64,000 nucleotides of DNA, from contig VZTI01001772.1 in assembly GCA_013397865.1 (NCBI GenBank), forward strand, positions 420,983 to 484,982. The letters are read 5' to 3'. Made by a program: the position numbers and the translations under genes. Shown here piece after piece: positions 25,101 to 36,702 of this stretch (the first letter of the stretch is position 1; each line of letters begins with the position of its first letter). Below the pieces are notes generated by a model. That model saw nothing but the letters and a program-made list of their open reading frames with translations, was not told the origin of the DNA and made no database searches. The DNA is from Struthidea cinerea (taxonomy: Eukaryota > Chordata > Aves > Passeriformes > Corcoracidae).

Positions 25101-27222
25101 CCTTGGAAAGAAGGAGTTGCCTGAGAAGATAACCCCTGAACTTAACAAAGTCAGGCAAATATATGAACTCAATGGATTTATTCTGAAATCATCCCATGAG
25201 TTCTGTGCAAAGTCTGCCCCATGGATATCACTAAGCTTTTGCACTGATCTTGGTCTGGATCGAATACGAGATTCCAAATAAAAGAAATATAAAGCAAAAC
25301 TAGAGAGTTGCAGCTTCTCGTCTTGAGTAAAATTGAATCTTTACACAAATTAGAAAAAGGAAATTTCACAAGAGATTTCACTAGATGCATCTGCTCAGAA
25401 CTAGTTATTAAAATAAATCAAAATTAGATGGATTTTGATCATGTCATGGCTAAGCAAAATAAAGAAGTTCACTGGCATCAAAATTTCATGGGATTTATAC
25501 TGAACATATAAGGAGGTACAAAGAGCATTGAATGAGATTATTTTTGTAATCTTTGCAAGCATCCAGTTAATATTAAAGGAAACAATCTGGGATAAATTTG
25601 TCTCTACCAAATAGGATTGCAAAAAGACTTGTTATAGATGTCTATTCCTTAAATTGAAGTACCACACCAGGTTTCACTTCAGATTTTCAATTTAAATGGG
25701 ACAAACTGTATTTATTTTTTAAGACATAAAGCTATATAAACATAATATATTTTGTGCAACTTGGTTAAATCAAGAATGTTAGTAATACTGCAAAAAGCTA
25801 TTTTTTTGTTGAAAGGGAGGACTAGTTGAAATCAGCGTCTTTTTTAAACTGCAGCTCCTGAATATTTAAAGGATCTGCACATTTTGAAAGTGTAATCAGA
25901 GTATAGAGAGGGGCTTGCTCTTTTGTCCCCCTTTTCTATTATAATATGGGAAGCAATGTTAGGCAGAAGGTGTTCTTGACCATCTGCAGTGTTGAATGAG
26001 CTCATTAGTGTCTTAGGTACAAGGAAGCAATATGTCAGTTATGAGACACAGCAGTTTTTGCATAAAACTGCTTAAGTACTGTCAGTCTTGTTTCTTCAAA
26101 AAAACCCAAAAAACAACAAAGCAAAAAATACTGAAAAGACAGGTTGCTAGTTTCTTTTAAAATGATCAGCAACTCTATAAACAGAGTACTGTAAACCCGA
26201 AAGATTATCTAATAATCTGCCATTAAAAACAGTCTTTTAACATGTTATAAACATATTGTCATGAACAAAATGCAAGCACTACTGACAACCCGAATTAAAC
26301 AATCTAAAAAAATTTAATTATTATTAGGTTATTTAAATACTGGGCACTATTTATGTGGGAGAAAGGGATGTTTGTTTTTCGGTAGACTGATTGATAATAC
26401 GTGGTAGTCCAAAAGGCAGATAACGGTATTGGGGAGGGTGACTGAAATCCTTTCAGTTCTTAGCTACTGAGCTTTCACAGGCAAGAAAAAGAAATTATTT
26501 CAGCAGCCTTTTTGTCACTTTGTGCCTTCTCATGCCTTATGACAGTGAAGGCAGAGAGGATGGATAAGTTTTCCTGACCTGTGCCTGATGTATTCAGCTC
26601 TCCTAAAAGACTGAAGACACCAACCTCTTTCCAGCATAAATTACCATGTAAATATTTCCTTATATTTAGGAAAATGAAACTGAAAAGTACTTCTAGCCTG
26701 TTCCTGTGTTTGTGCAGGCATTACCACTGATAGACTGAGAAACTACCAGCTGATAACTTCCTAGAACATTTTGTCTTGCTGCCTTTGGGCTAGAAGTGTT
26801 TCAATATTTTCCACATGCAGCTAAGTACCTTCCTGCAGCAATTCTGAATTAACATGTTGAATTTAGATCTTTTATGACTCCCTAGTACAATCAAACACTG
26901 TTTCCACTATGCATCACCCATTAGCCCAAGGAGTCAAAACTCACTGTGTTTTCACAAGGTTTGAGACAAAACAGGAAAAAACCTCCAGAAAAATTGAAGG
27001 GGCTAGGAATGTGAAAACCACTAGTCTGATCTCTAAGCAGGCCTAAGCTTGTGTTTCAGTCTCTGTCATCCCATTAGTGTTTTTGAAATCCCCCCAAAAC
27101 TGATCTAGCTGACTTTGTTTTTTTCAACACTCAGTGAATCAGCAGCTATCTCATTTTATGTCATCATTTAATCCTCTCTACACTGCTTTCTAAAGGACTG
27201 AACCTGAAACTTTGCATTCTGA
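25101..27222. other. Non-coding AT-rich sequence, nothing recognised
   Basis: An open frame runs on from the LTR end to about 25281 but shows no retroviral or host domain. The rest is unique AT-rich DNA. Confidence 0.5.
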
Positions 27223-27742
27223 CACCACTGTTGCAGTAAGTCATGATCAGCAGAACCAAGGGGATAGGAAAGTTCTCTGGTTTGAGGCTCCTGCAGCTCA
27301 GAACCCCTGAAATTACAGGGAATACCCCAGAAGCTGTGATCCATACCTTACCATTGGCTTCAGTTCCCCCCACGTACCCCTTACCCCATTTGCTGTAATT
27401 CCTTCTCCCCACCTTGGTAACACTCCCTGGTTAATGTTCTATTGGTTACCGCGTGTTTTCCACACCCGCATTGTACAAAACCGCCCCCACACCACGTGGC
27501 TGGCAGTTTGCTCCGTGGTTTCTACCACGCTCAATAAACCCTTTCGCCCCACGGAGACCCCCTCCGCCTTTTCCTTGCCTCCTTCATGCGTTACACTACA
27601 GGGGGTTTAGGAGAACCCGTCCGGGAATTCGCCCGTCCTCCCGCGCCGAGATCGGTCCGTCCAGCCTCCGCTCGGGCAGGCAGAGAGTGCTAGGTGCCGG
27701 GACACCGAGCTAGCCAGATCGGCACCTGAAGCACAGCACCAC
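27223..27742 (+). mobile_element. Solo ERV LTR (about 508 bp) with CACCAC flanks, plus strand
   Basis: LTR body 27229-27736, beginning TGTTGCAGTAAG, close to the start of the LTR at 47649 (TGTTGCGGTGAC). CCAAT boxes appear as ATTGG at 27353 and 27441, AATAAA lies at 27533-27538, and a CpG-rich R/U5 follows. The body is flanked by an exact 6 bp repeat CACCAC (27223-27228 and 27737-27742). With 6 bp the 3' end would read CACAG. If the 3' end is instead the CA at 27738, the duplication shrinks to CCAC (4 bp), so the class (ERV2/ERVK-like or ERV1-like) stays open. No gag, pol or env adjoins, so it is a solo LTR. Adjacent AT-rich DNA makes its GC content stand out. Confidence 0.78.
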
Positions 27743-27895
27743 AACTAATTTCTTTTCTGTTCTCCACCTCTAAACACTAAGCATCTGCAATTTTAATTTC
27801 AAGGTCTAGCAGAATTTTAATTTTCAAAAAATCTTAAAGCGCATTATCTTGAAAGAGTAGTATATTTCCATATTCTTTCTTTATGTTGAAATAAG

Positions 27896-27966
27896 TTTTG
27901 TTTGTTTGTTTGTTTTGGTTATGTTTGTTTGTTTTTTGTTTTGTTTTGTTTTTTGGGTTTTTTTTG
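27896..27966. repeat. T/G simple repeat (TTTG-type)
   Basis: Degenerate TTTG and TTTTG units with T runs, about 160 bp downstream of the LTR. No retroposon body is visible next to it. Confidence 0.9.
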
Positions 27967-28151
27967 AGGTGTTTCCTAATTTGGCACAGCAGGAAGATGG
28001 TGAGCTATGCCAAAAAATTCCAATCTCAAACAATTCTATGCTTCATTATTTTTCTTCTGGTTTTCTTTTGCACAGTGTCCTCCCCTGGGTACAGCATAAA
28101 TAAACAATATTATTGCAGGGATGGCCTATATCAGCTATCATGGGTCAACAA

Positions 28152-28154
<3 letters not shown>

Positions 28155-28196
<42 letters not shown>

Positions 28197-28203
28197 TATT
28201 TAT
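28155..28203. repeat. (TA)n microsatellite
   Basis: A nearly perfect TA dinucleotide tract of more than 20 units with one interruption near 28190. It can extrude as a cruciform and is likely length-polymorphic. Confidence 0.95.
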
Positions 28204-30394
28204 AAGTTTTATATTTTAATTTATGGATGGTAAAAGTTACATGAGTCTATGACCCACAAAGCCAACAGAACTGGGAATAGTACTCCTGAGTTTTAGAAAA
28301 ATCAGTGGATCTTAAATATGTGAGAAAGTGTTTTGTAATAAATGACATTGCACTGGCTCACACTTATACTATATTCCTTTACTATGTAATGTGATAATAA
28401 AAGTTCTCCAATGAGATTTACAAACTCAGAAAAATTAGATTTATTAAAATAATAGTGTGGTTTAGTATTGCAAGCACTTGAAAAAAAGAGAGAAACTTAT
28501 TAACAGAATAGTGGTTTTTATTAAATTGATTTTAAGAGAGATAATAAACAAAATAAAGAAACATGCAGGATAGTAAAGGAAGCAGTAATGGAAGCCCTTT
28601 TGTAAAGGGCTAAAAGGTGATTTTATCTCAATTGTAAGAATTTAATAGGGATATTTTCTTAAAATGATCTCATGCACACCACAGTTAAGATTTACTCTTG
28701 CAAATTGAATAAATGTACTTTCCTATGCATTGAAAAAGTATGATAGTTTGACTAAATATCATATTCAGCTTAAAAAAGGAAGCTAGTGTTTAAAATAAGG
28801 GAATGATCTTTTTTTTGCAAATTAAATATTTATAATCTTTTTTCATATAGCATACTAATTCATTCTGTAAATTATGTCACTGAAAATAATAGTGTTATTT
28901 TACTTGTTTTTAACTGCTTAGAACAAACACAAAGTTAACAGCATAAAAAGTTACAGGCAAGTAGTAGTATTTTTATCCTATGTATTGACTGCCAGGGGGA
29001 AAATAATATGCCCTGCAAATGAATACACTGTGACCCAATATCCAGAATCTGGATTTTATTAACTAAAACACAGCTCTCTATTATATAAGAATATATATTT
29101 TGCATTTGTATGTGTGCTTTTTTTAGTCTTGGTCTTCTCCAAAAAGAAAAGGACCCACTAACTAGTTAGTTGCTATCTTGAGACTCGGGTTGGCTGAACA
29201 GTAATATTTTTACAATGAAGTGGTCCACCTGAAAAATAAATTAAATAAGCTCAAAAGGTCAACATGTACTAAAGCAATGCTTTGTTAAGCATAACATATT
29301 GTTATACTTAAGTCCTTACAGAACCTGAGGCAGAGTTTCTATAAATAAGGGAGTAAAATTTCATCTTTGAGAAGTGGAAAAAGCATGCAGTAGTATGTGT
29401 GTCTTTTTTAGATATTTTTATTTTCTGTAACAGTTCTCAGGAAACATACCACATTTTGAGGGTACAGAGATCAGGTGGCAAAATGACCTGTTAGAATTTA
29501 CACAATCTTTGTTTACAGAACACGTAGTTCTCAGTTCAAATGCCATCAATATCCTATTAACTTATGTCCTGAAGGAAAATGAACCAAAATGTAGATTCAA
29601 ATAACAATCATTAATCTGCCACATATTCTGTCACTAGAAAAAAATTGCTATTGCTACTTTTTGTCTACCTTTGTGTAATAATCTGAAAAGAAAGTGTGAT
29701 GCTTCTATGAGTTTTTGGGTTTTCTTATTTCTGTTTTTGAATACCTCATTTTTATGCATATGTCCAACTGATAAAATATGAACTTTCTATTTAATAAGCA
29801 AAGGAAGTGCATCAAAGTGCAATTGATCTTCTTAAGCAAATCTTTAATGCCTTTCCTCTCTAGTTGTTTTATATTTCCAACAGGAAGGGAAAAAAATAAA
29901 TACAAGATGAATGAACAGGTTAAACCATAAATGACAAATTGGATTCTGCCAAAACAAATCATGGACTGTTCTATAGAAAACTACCACATCTTTCCAGAAT
30001 GCCTAGCCCAAAATTCAACACATTAGGCAGCTTCACATTATAATGGAAACACTATTTTTTCACATTCTGGAATTTCAGCCTTTTCTACTGAATACTTTTG
30101 TAAATTTTAAAATGGAGACTGGGACTGGAACTGAAAGTTCAGCACATAGTTAAAATCAATATAGCTGTACAAACATGAATACTTAGGCAGTGTCTCTGGA
30201 GAGTTGCCAACCTCATGAAAGCACTTGGGACAAAATTTTCAAACTGACAAAAATGCCAATATGTGCAGGGAGTGGTTGTCATACAAAAGCCATGAAAATT
30301 AACGACACTTACAAGCCATTTTTACCAGAAGAAACGTATCAAAAAGATCAAACTACACCTACCTTATTGCAGGTGCCTGAGGAGCAGGAAACTG
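28204..30394. other. Non-coding AT-rich sequence, nothing recognised
   Basis: No repeat family recognised up to the CR1 start. A 69-codon frame at 30190-30399 is intact but has no recognisable domain or paralogue. Confidence 0.5.
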
Positions 30395-31551
30395 TATGAG
30401 GAACAGCACTTGTGTGTGAGGTCACTTGGCTTGCTCAGCTAGAGAAGAGGATATTGAGGGGACACCCCAACATGGTCTAAAGATTCCAGGGGAAGTGGCA
30501 GGGCAGGCATCAATCTTTTCTCTCTGGCGAACAGTTATGACACTAGGTGTGGGTGAGGGTTTCTCACCTGCTTCTAGCCAAGCATCCTCTTGGTCCATCC
30601 AGAGGCCACCTCCCCCAACGCCACTAAGTGCATTAAGGTGGATGGAGGGATCGGAAGCAGATCAATCCTCTTCCTTTGAGGACTCTATGGTATAGAGTCC
30701 CCGCCCGATCTCCTCCCTCTCCTCTGTCTGTCAAAGTTGTTATCCCCACCTCTTTGCACATGCCCAGTTCTTCTGTTCCAGAATATTCCCCTGTTAAGTG
30801 CCCATCATGTTGGTTCCTCCCTGACTCCTCCCAAGTTGACACCCCAATTGTACCCCATTGGTTTTTGTACCCTTGTTCCTCCCCTATACCGTTACCCTAT
30901 TGGTCCAAGTTGTAAACCCCTCCCTCGAATTTTCCCCTTAAAAACCTCGAACACCCTTGAAACCTTCGGAGTTCTCCCCCTCTCTTGCCACGCTGCTAAT
31001 AAACGTAGTCGTTGGTAAGAGACAGAGCTCCCCTTCTCTTTATCTCTTTGCCTTCGGGATCGCACCGCCATACCACCGCGTACCACCAGCAGCCAGAGTG
31101 ACCCGGACGACGGGCCTCGGGAGATTGATTATCCAATCTCACCCCGCTGCCAGCGATAGCCCGCACGAAGCGGCTGATGGCGCTCTGCCGAGAGGCACTC
31201 ACTGAAGGGCAGTGTCCACCCGACCGTGTCGCCGAGCCCTGCCGGGATCTGGTTAGGCGCAGCCCTCGCGGCCGCTGACCGAGGGACCGCGGCGATAACT
31301 AGGGAATGGCATGGAACTGTGGCAGGGGAAATTTAGGTTAGATATTAGGAAAAAGTTCTTTATCTGGAGGGTTGTTGGACATTGTAACCCCAGGGAAGTG
31401 GTCACAGCACCAAGCCTGACATGTTCACGCAGCATTTGGACAACACTCTCAGGCACATGGGGTGATTCTGAGAGTTGTTCAGTGCAGGCCCAGCAGCTGG
31501 ACTTTGATGATCCCTCAGAGTTCCTACCAAATCAGGGCATTCTTTGATTCT
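30395..31551 (+). mobile_element. CR1 LINE 3' end, split by an LTR insertion
   Basis: CR1 sequence reads from about 30395 (TATGAGGAACAGC, CTAGAGAAGAGG, GAGGGGACACC, CTTTTCTCTCTGG) up to GACACTAGG at 30547. It stops there and resumes at 31298 with ACTAGGGAATGGCATGGAAC, CAGGGGAAATTTAGGTTAGA, CCAGGGAAGTGGTCACAGC and the terminal TTCTTTGATTCTAC at 31551. Removing the intervening 750 bp and one ACTAGG copy leaves a continuous CR1. Translation remnants such as FRLDIRKKFF and PREVVTAPSL belong to the ORF2 C-terminus. The copy is frameshifted and inactive. It is the host of the LTR in the next entry. Confidence 0.9.
30542..31303 (+). mobile_element. Solo ERV LTR (750 bp) with ACTAGG duplication, inside CR1
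   Basis: LTR body 30548-31297, flanked by ACTAGG at 30542-30547 and 31298-31303. It starts TGTGGGTGAGGG and ends GCGATA, so the expected terminal CA is changed to TA. U3 holds ATTGG boxes (30857, 30899) and a TTAAAAAC TATA-like box at 30938. AATAAA lies at 30998-31003 and a CpG-rich U5 follows. The start (GCATCCTCTTGGTCC and a later TTGTAAACCCCTCCC) parallels the LTR at 61895, so the two belong to one family. A 6 bp duplication is typical of class II (ERVK-like) elements. No internal genes remain. It lies in the same orientation as the CR1 it interrupts. Confidence 0.92.
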
Positions 31552-33694
31552 ACAAAATAATTATGGGGCAAATACATGAAGCAGGTGTGATAAATGTTTC
31601 TGGGGGCTTTTTATGGAAATTAAAAGATGATGCAATCACTGCCAAGTGAAGTATATTTTGGAAGGGACAAAATCACATACACGTTCTTTTGATGCCTTGA
31701 ACAATTTTCTTTTCATCAAGGACTGCAGGCAGGAATAGCTGACATGGTAAAATTGGTAAAATTGGTAAGTATTAAACAAAGTAGAGCACTCGTCATTCTG
31801 AAAGTCTCAGTGCCACAGATCACTAGTTGCTGGAAAGGTATTTCAGGGAAGTGAGCAACTACCACACATTTGCCTTATTCTTGTCCTTTCTCAAGTAATT
31901 TCTGCTGTTCTGATGAAGACAGACTTTGGGACAGACAGACCACTGATCTGATATGACAATTCTAATCTTCTTGAAGCTTGATGTTCTTCAGACTTTTACA
32001 GGCTTCAAGCAGTATTTTCTACTTCCATACAGTCAAAAATATTCTCCACTGAAGTGATTCTTCTAGACCAAAACAAACAAATGAGCACACACTTGTACTG
32101 CTGTGACATCTCTCTACTCTTTTTGAGGTGACTGGAGCCTTTAGCTAATATTCCACATTGCAGTCTTTCTTTCCTTTGATATTATTAATTCATTTGCTGC
32201 TTTCCCAATGATCAAAATATACACTAGCATTTGAAATCCTGACCCAGTATTTCCTAGGCTGAGCAGAATACTTCAGGCTCTCAGAAATAGCATTATCTCA
32301 GAGTTTATCTGTCTCAACATTCATTACAATTCTTGAGCCATCCTAGCCAGCAGAGATGAAATTCAGATTGCTTCACAGTATAGTTGTCTACTACCTGCAA
32401 TGGCTGTAAATTGCACTGTGAAAATAGCTGTGTCTCACTGATCAGCATCAAAAGCAGATAAGAAAGATTTGAGCATACATATATGAGTGGCCTAAATATC
32501 ACCTTTCTATTTTACTGTTACATTGACCCTCTGCACTTTTATAGCAGTTAAGGATTTTTCTCATCTTTGCTATTCCAAGCAATTGAAACATAGATTTAGG
32601 CTGCTGTAGCTCTACAAAAAGGAAACATCTGTGCAAAGAAACAGTACCAGGATTGAGAGAATATCACCTTTGAATGTGAAATTCTATTCTCCAAGGGAAA
32701 TGGCTTTGACCCCAGGATTTGGCCGACAGATTATATCTAGGTTTTTGTCATTGTATTTTAACTAATATGGGCATCTGGCAATCCTTTGGAAGGCTTTATT
32801 TGACTCTTTCAATTAATGTTTCTGTCCAAGTTACTGCTTGTCATGAACGCACATGTTTTTCTCTCTCCAAAGAGTTTTAATGGTTTGAAGTAATTGCCTA
32901 CTCACCAAGGTCATCTAAGCAAGAATACATCAGTAGTGCTGCAAACAGATGTACACAGCTCAAGAATTTATATATTTAAAATGTCTAAGCATATCTCAGT
33001 GTCATTTCTATAGGACTATACCAGAATGTTCCATTTATGTTAAATAAGAATATTCACAAATATATTAAAGACTGTATTCTTTCAGTGGTGATCACATATC
33101 ATATACTGCATTTTTGTCATCAAACATCATATAGGGCACAAAGTACTCTAAGAGGTCATTTGTTGCAAAATTTATGTTGTTTTGTGATAGCAAAATACTC
33201 AGAACAGGAGACAGCAGTAGAGATAGATAGGCTTTTGTGTACATCATTATGCTACTGCAGCATTGAATGTGTTTAGGATTACTATTTCTTTTTGGCTTGT
33301 GTTCATGGTATTGCATTTATCTATGTTTGAAAGTTTATTAAAGTCTTCATAAAAAAGATGCTTTTCTGTCTCTTTTTGTTATTATAAAGTATCCAGGTGT
33401 ACTGTCTGGAAAAATCCAAGACAGTGAAACCAAGATTGTGTGGAATCTAATTTGTTAGATATAGAGTGATAGTATGTGAATTCAATTCTTGGATATTGGT
33501 GGGAACATGCTGCAGTGTTGCTGTAAACCTGGGCCTTTCATATTAAACACAGTTTCATGCTTTTTCATGTTTCTAGAATAAGCAATTTACTGACTATTAT
33601 AAGTTAGAAATGCATGTTATATGTTATTTCTTTGTTCTGCTACCCATAAAATCAACTTTCTCCCACTCCACATTTGCATTTCTTTAAATGACCA
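31552..33694. other. Non-coding AT-rich sequence, nothing recognised
   Basis: No recognised element. Frames are short and uninformative. Confidence 0.5.
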
Positions 33695-34242
33695 TGTCAT
33701 GTTTTAAGTTGAGCTGGAAATTAAACTCCATGTAGCCGCTTGATTAATATCCCTCTCTCCCTGCCACCCTGGCAGAATGGAAAGGAGAATCAGATAAAAC
33801 TTGTAGACTGATATAAGAACAGTTTAATAATCAAAAATAAAGTAAAAATACATAATAATTGCAAATGAAAATGATAATAAAAAGGGAAAACCAAGTGATG
33901 CACAATACAATTGCTCACCACCCACTGAACGATGTCAGGCCCCCTTCCCGAACTCAGATTGGCACCTCTTTCTGGTAACTCCCCCCAGCATGTATTCTGA
34001 TGTTCTGTGGTGTGGAAAAACCCTTCAGGTCGCCTGTCCCAGCTATGCTCCCTCCCAGTTTATTTTGTGTACCTCCTCACTGGCAGAGCATGAAACAAGA
34101 AAAAAGTGCTTGACTTAGGATAACATGTCTTAGGAAAAAGCAAATCCCTCAGTGTGTTATCAGCACCATTCTGATTCTGAATCCAAAACACAGCATTGTA
34201 ACACCTACTGAGAAGAAATTATCTCTACTCTAGCTGAAAACA
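33695..34242 (-). mobile_element. Old ERV LTR (ERVL-like avian family), minus strand
   Basis: On the minus strand this reads TGTTTTCAGCTAGAGTAGAG, CAATGCTGTGTTTTGGATTC, GCTGATAACACACTG, CCTAAGTCAAGCAC, TGGGACAGGCGACC, then an ATTAAA and a final AAAACATGACA. The landmarks run in the same order as in the LTR at 24567-25100 (GCTGTGTTTTG, ACACAC, GGGACAG-CGACC), which supports common origin independently of memory. Ends are approximate: a start at 34250 (TGGCATCC) is also possible, and no exact duplication is seen. No retroviral genes adjoin. Confidence 0.75.
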
Positions 34243-34250
34243 GGATGCCA

Positions 34251-36301
34251 CGGTTGAGTTTTTTATAGCCAATAGGTCTCCAGTGCTGAGACTGTGCTGT
34301 ACCTCTTACCTTGCTGTGCCTGTACTTCTCTGCATCGTGTTCTGCCCTTCCACTTCTCAGTGTCTCAGCTATCATACCAGCCCTATGTATTTCTCTATGT
34401 GGCATCACTATCTAAGTAATGAATCTAAGTTGAAAATATTTCATTCTTCATAGAAAAAGGGTTTTCTACTGTAATTCTACCATAAAAAAAAACCAAAAAA
34501 ACCCAGACTTTGATCTGGTGAATTAGAAAAATTGCTATCACAGCTAAAGAAGGTGAGATGAGAAAGGGGTCTAGAAAATTTCACAGGGCAAACCTGGCAA
34601 GTCCAAGTCCTAAGGCATTGCAAACTCCATCTAAAACTGATTACTTAATAGCAATGGCAGTAACAAGTATTAAAGGGCTTCATAGTTATAACACCTTCAC
34701 GTACACTTGGATTGTAAAATCCCATTGCATTCTACAGAGAAGTAGTCAGTACAAACAATGGAGCCTGGAAGAAAATTTGTCTTATTCTGAAGTAAAGCTC
34801 TTAGCAATGATATGGCCTAGTTGCTTTCTAGGGCATGTTGGAGCTCAGCCACCTAACTCACATGCAGACACAGGTAGGAGGCTAAATTTAGATGTTTCTA
34901 ACAGTCTCAACTCTTCTGATGTGGCTGAAAAGTCTGATTTCTATATTAATGTTGGGTTCGCCCTCCCTCTGGTCTAAGGCTTCTCTACGTGGTTCAGTAC
35001 AAGAACAGTGAGGAAAGGAGGAGCTTGGGATTCATAACAATGTAGGGAAGCTTGCTCTGATGTGTAATGTAGAGCCAACACATTTCAGATTATTAGTTCC
35101 TGAATGGTCTAACCAATAGACAGGCAAAAGAGGGAAAATTGCAACAAACAATTTTGGTTGAAATTAGATGTCAAAGCCTGAGAGAAGCATTGGCTTCCTA
35201 AGCTCTCCATGTGAAGACCAGATATGCCTCTGCAGAGGTGCCCTCATTTCGTCTTGTACAGTGCTGAGCCACCCTGAGGAGTGAACAGATGGGCTTGTTG
35301 CCTGGGACTTGCAATACATAAATCACAGGTACATAAATCTGTGTGCCTCAGATGTGTTGCACAAGTTCATACAGGAATTCAGCCCAGGAACAGAGGTTTG
35401 TCAACTGGCTTAATCACAGGAGCAGGTTTACGTATTATTTAAACTAAAGCATTGTTTTATAAAGAGAGAGTAAGTCAGATTTCCTATGAGACTAGACTGT
35501 CTTTCTGGTGAGAATTGCCTGGGAAAGTGATGTCCTAAACAAACGCCTTAATTGAGAAACTGAAACTAAAGAGAGTAAATTCCTCCCTTCAACATATGCC
35601 CCTTCTTGGTGTTTATAGAACAAATCCCAGACTTTGAACTGTTGCACAGTTCTTACATACATGTCAGTCTCCAAATATATTCTACTTGCTGGTCTTAAGA
35701 AGAAATATGGTTTACAGCCTTGGATATCCAGGTTTTGCTATGTTTTTAAAAATGCTGTTACTTCTTAAAAAAATAAACTAGAAATTGGCTGTGAAAAAAA
35801 AAAGGCTTTTCATTGGTTTAAGCATTGTAATAAATTGATGTAGACAACAGACTTAAAATCTTACTGTTAATTCTGATCAGATTGTTGAAATAAATATCTT
35901 TAGTTTTCAAAAAAAAGAGAAGAAACTAATACTAGAGCTCATATATTATCCCATGAAGTCAGGAAGAGTTTTGTTTCATCCCTATGGCATATGAGAGGAT
36001 TAAAAGGCTTAAAAAGCTAAAAGAATAATTTTTAAGGAAAGCAAGAAGAAAAATGATGTGAAGACTTTATTTCAGCAGAATAAAAGGATAGAAGAATCAT
36101 AGCTGTAAACAGAGTGAGTTTATGTGAAGAGGGAAACTGATGAAGATTTTAATCTTAGTAGTTACAAAACTTCATGAACAATATTAAACTTTTGGAGAAC
36201 TTGCAAATCATTTAAGCTATATGTTAAGAGTTATCAAGTCATGACTGAATATTTTTTAAGGAATAATACTCTTGTTTTGAGATTGCCTAAGGTTTTGTCA
36301 A
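34251..36301. other. Non-coding sequence, nothing recognised
   Basis: The largest frame is 139 codons (34558-34977, plus). It has no recognisable domain, signal peptide or repeat match, and I do not call it a gene. The rest is unique AT-rich DNA. Confidence 0.45.
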
Positions 36302-36702
36302 TGTGTGAATTGATAGATGCAAGTAACAGAGCTGACCACAACCCAAAGCTGAAGAGCGAAGAGTAGATTTATTCCATCACCTCACTGTCTGGAGGATTCC
36401 AAAAACAAGCAAGGACACCTACACTGCTAAGCTTGGTCCATCTTAGGAGGGGCAAAAAGTGCAAGAGCCTGTTCCTGGCCTCAACATTTCAAAGGGCCTG
36501 GCACATGTACAGTAATTCACAATGCTGTACCTTCTATAACCTCCGAGCTTATCTCTCTTTCTCCCAGTGGGCAGCCCAAGCCTGTCCATGAAGAATGACT
36601 TTCAAGTCTTTGACAGCCTTCTGTTATCTTCTACAGAAATTCAGCTTCTCAAGATAGACAGAAAACAACCCAAAGCAGACACAATACGTGAAATTTCCCA
36701 CA
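36302..36702 (-). mobile_element. Possible short ERV LTR, minus strand
   Basis: On the minus strand the segment runs from TGTGGGAAATTTCACG to CTATCAATTCACA, i.e. TG to CA. A TATA-like GGTTATAGAAGG and, near the end, GGAATAAATCTACTC (an AATAAA signal) occur in the right order for U3-R-U5. No exact target-site duplication is found, so the boundaries and the call are tentative; unique sequence with a chance AATAAA would look similar. Confidence 0.4.

Noticed and set aside
27202..27730. ACCTGAA pair (27202-27208 and 27724-27730) as target duplication of the LTR
   Set aside because: It would put the LTR start at ACTTTGCATT, which lacks the TG terminus. The CACCAC pair next to TGTTGCAG fits better and matches the start of the LTR at 47649.
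28155..28203. TA-rich tract as promoter or origin
   Set aside because: A plain (TA)n microsatellite; nothing around it suggests a functional site.
30190..30399. 69-codon frame just upstream of the split CR1
   Set aside because: Could be a chance frame or a short exon, but no splice sites or homology that I could support.
34558..34977. 139-codon plus-strand frame
   Set aside because: No recognisable motif, no membrane or signal segment, and no exon context. Length alone is weak evidence in 64 kb.
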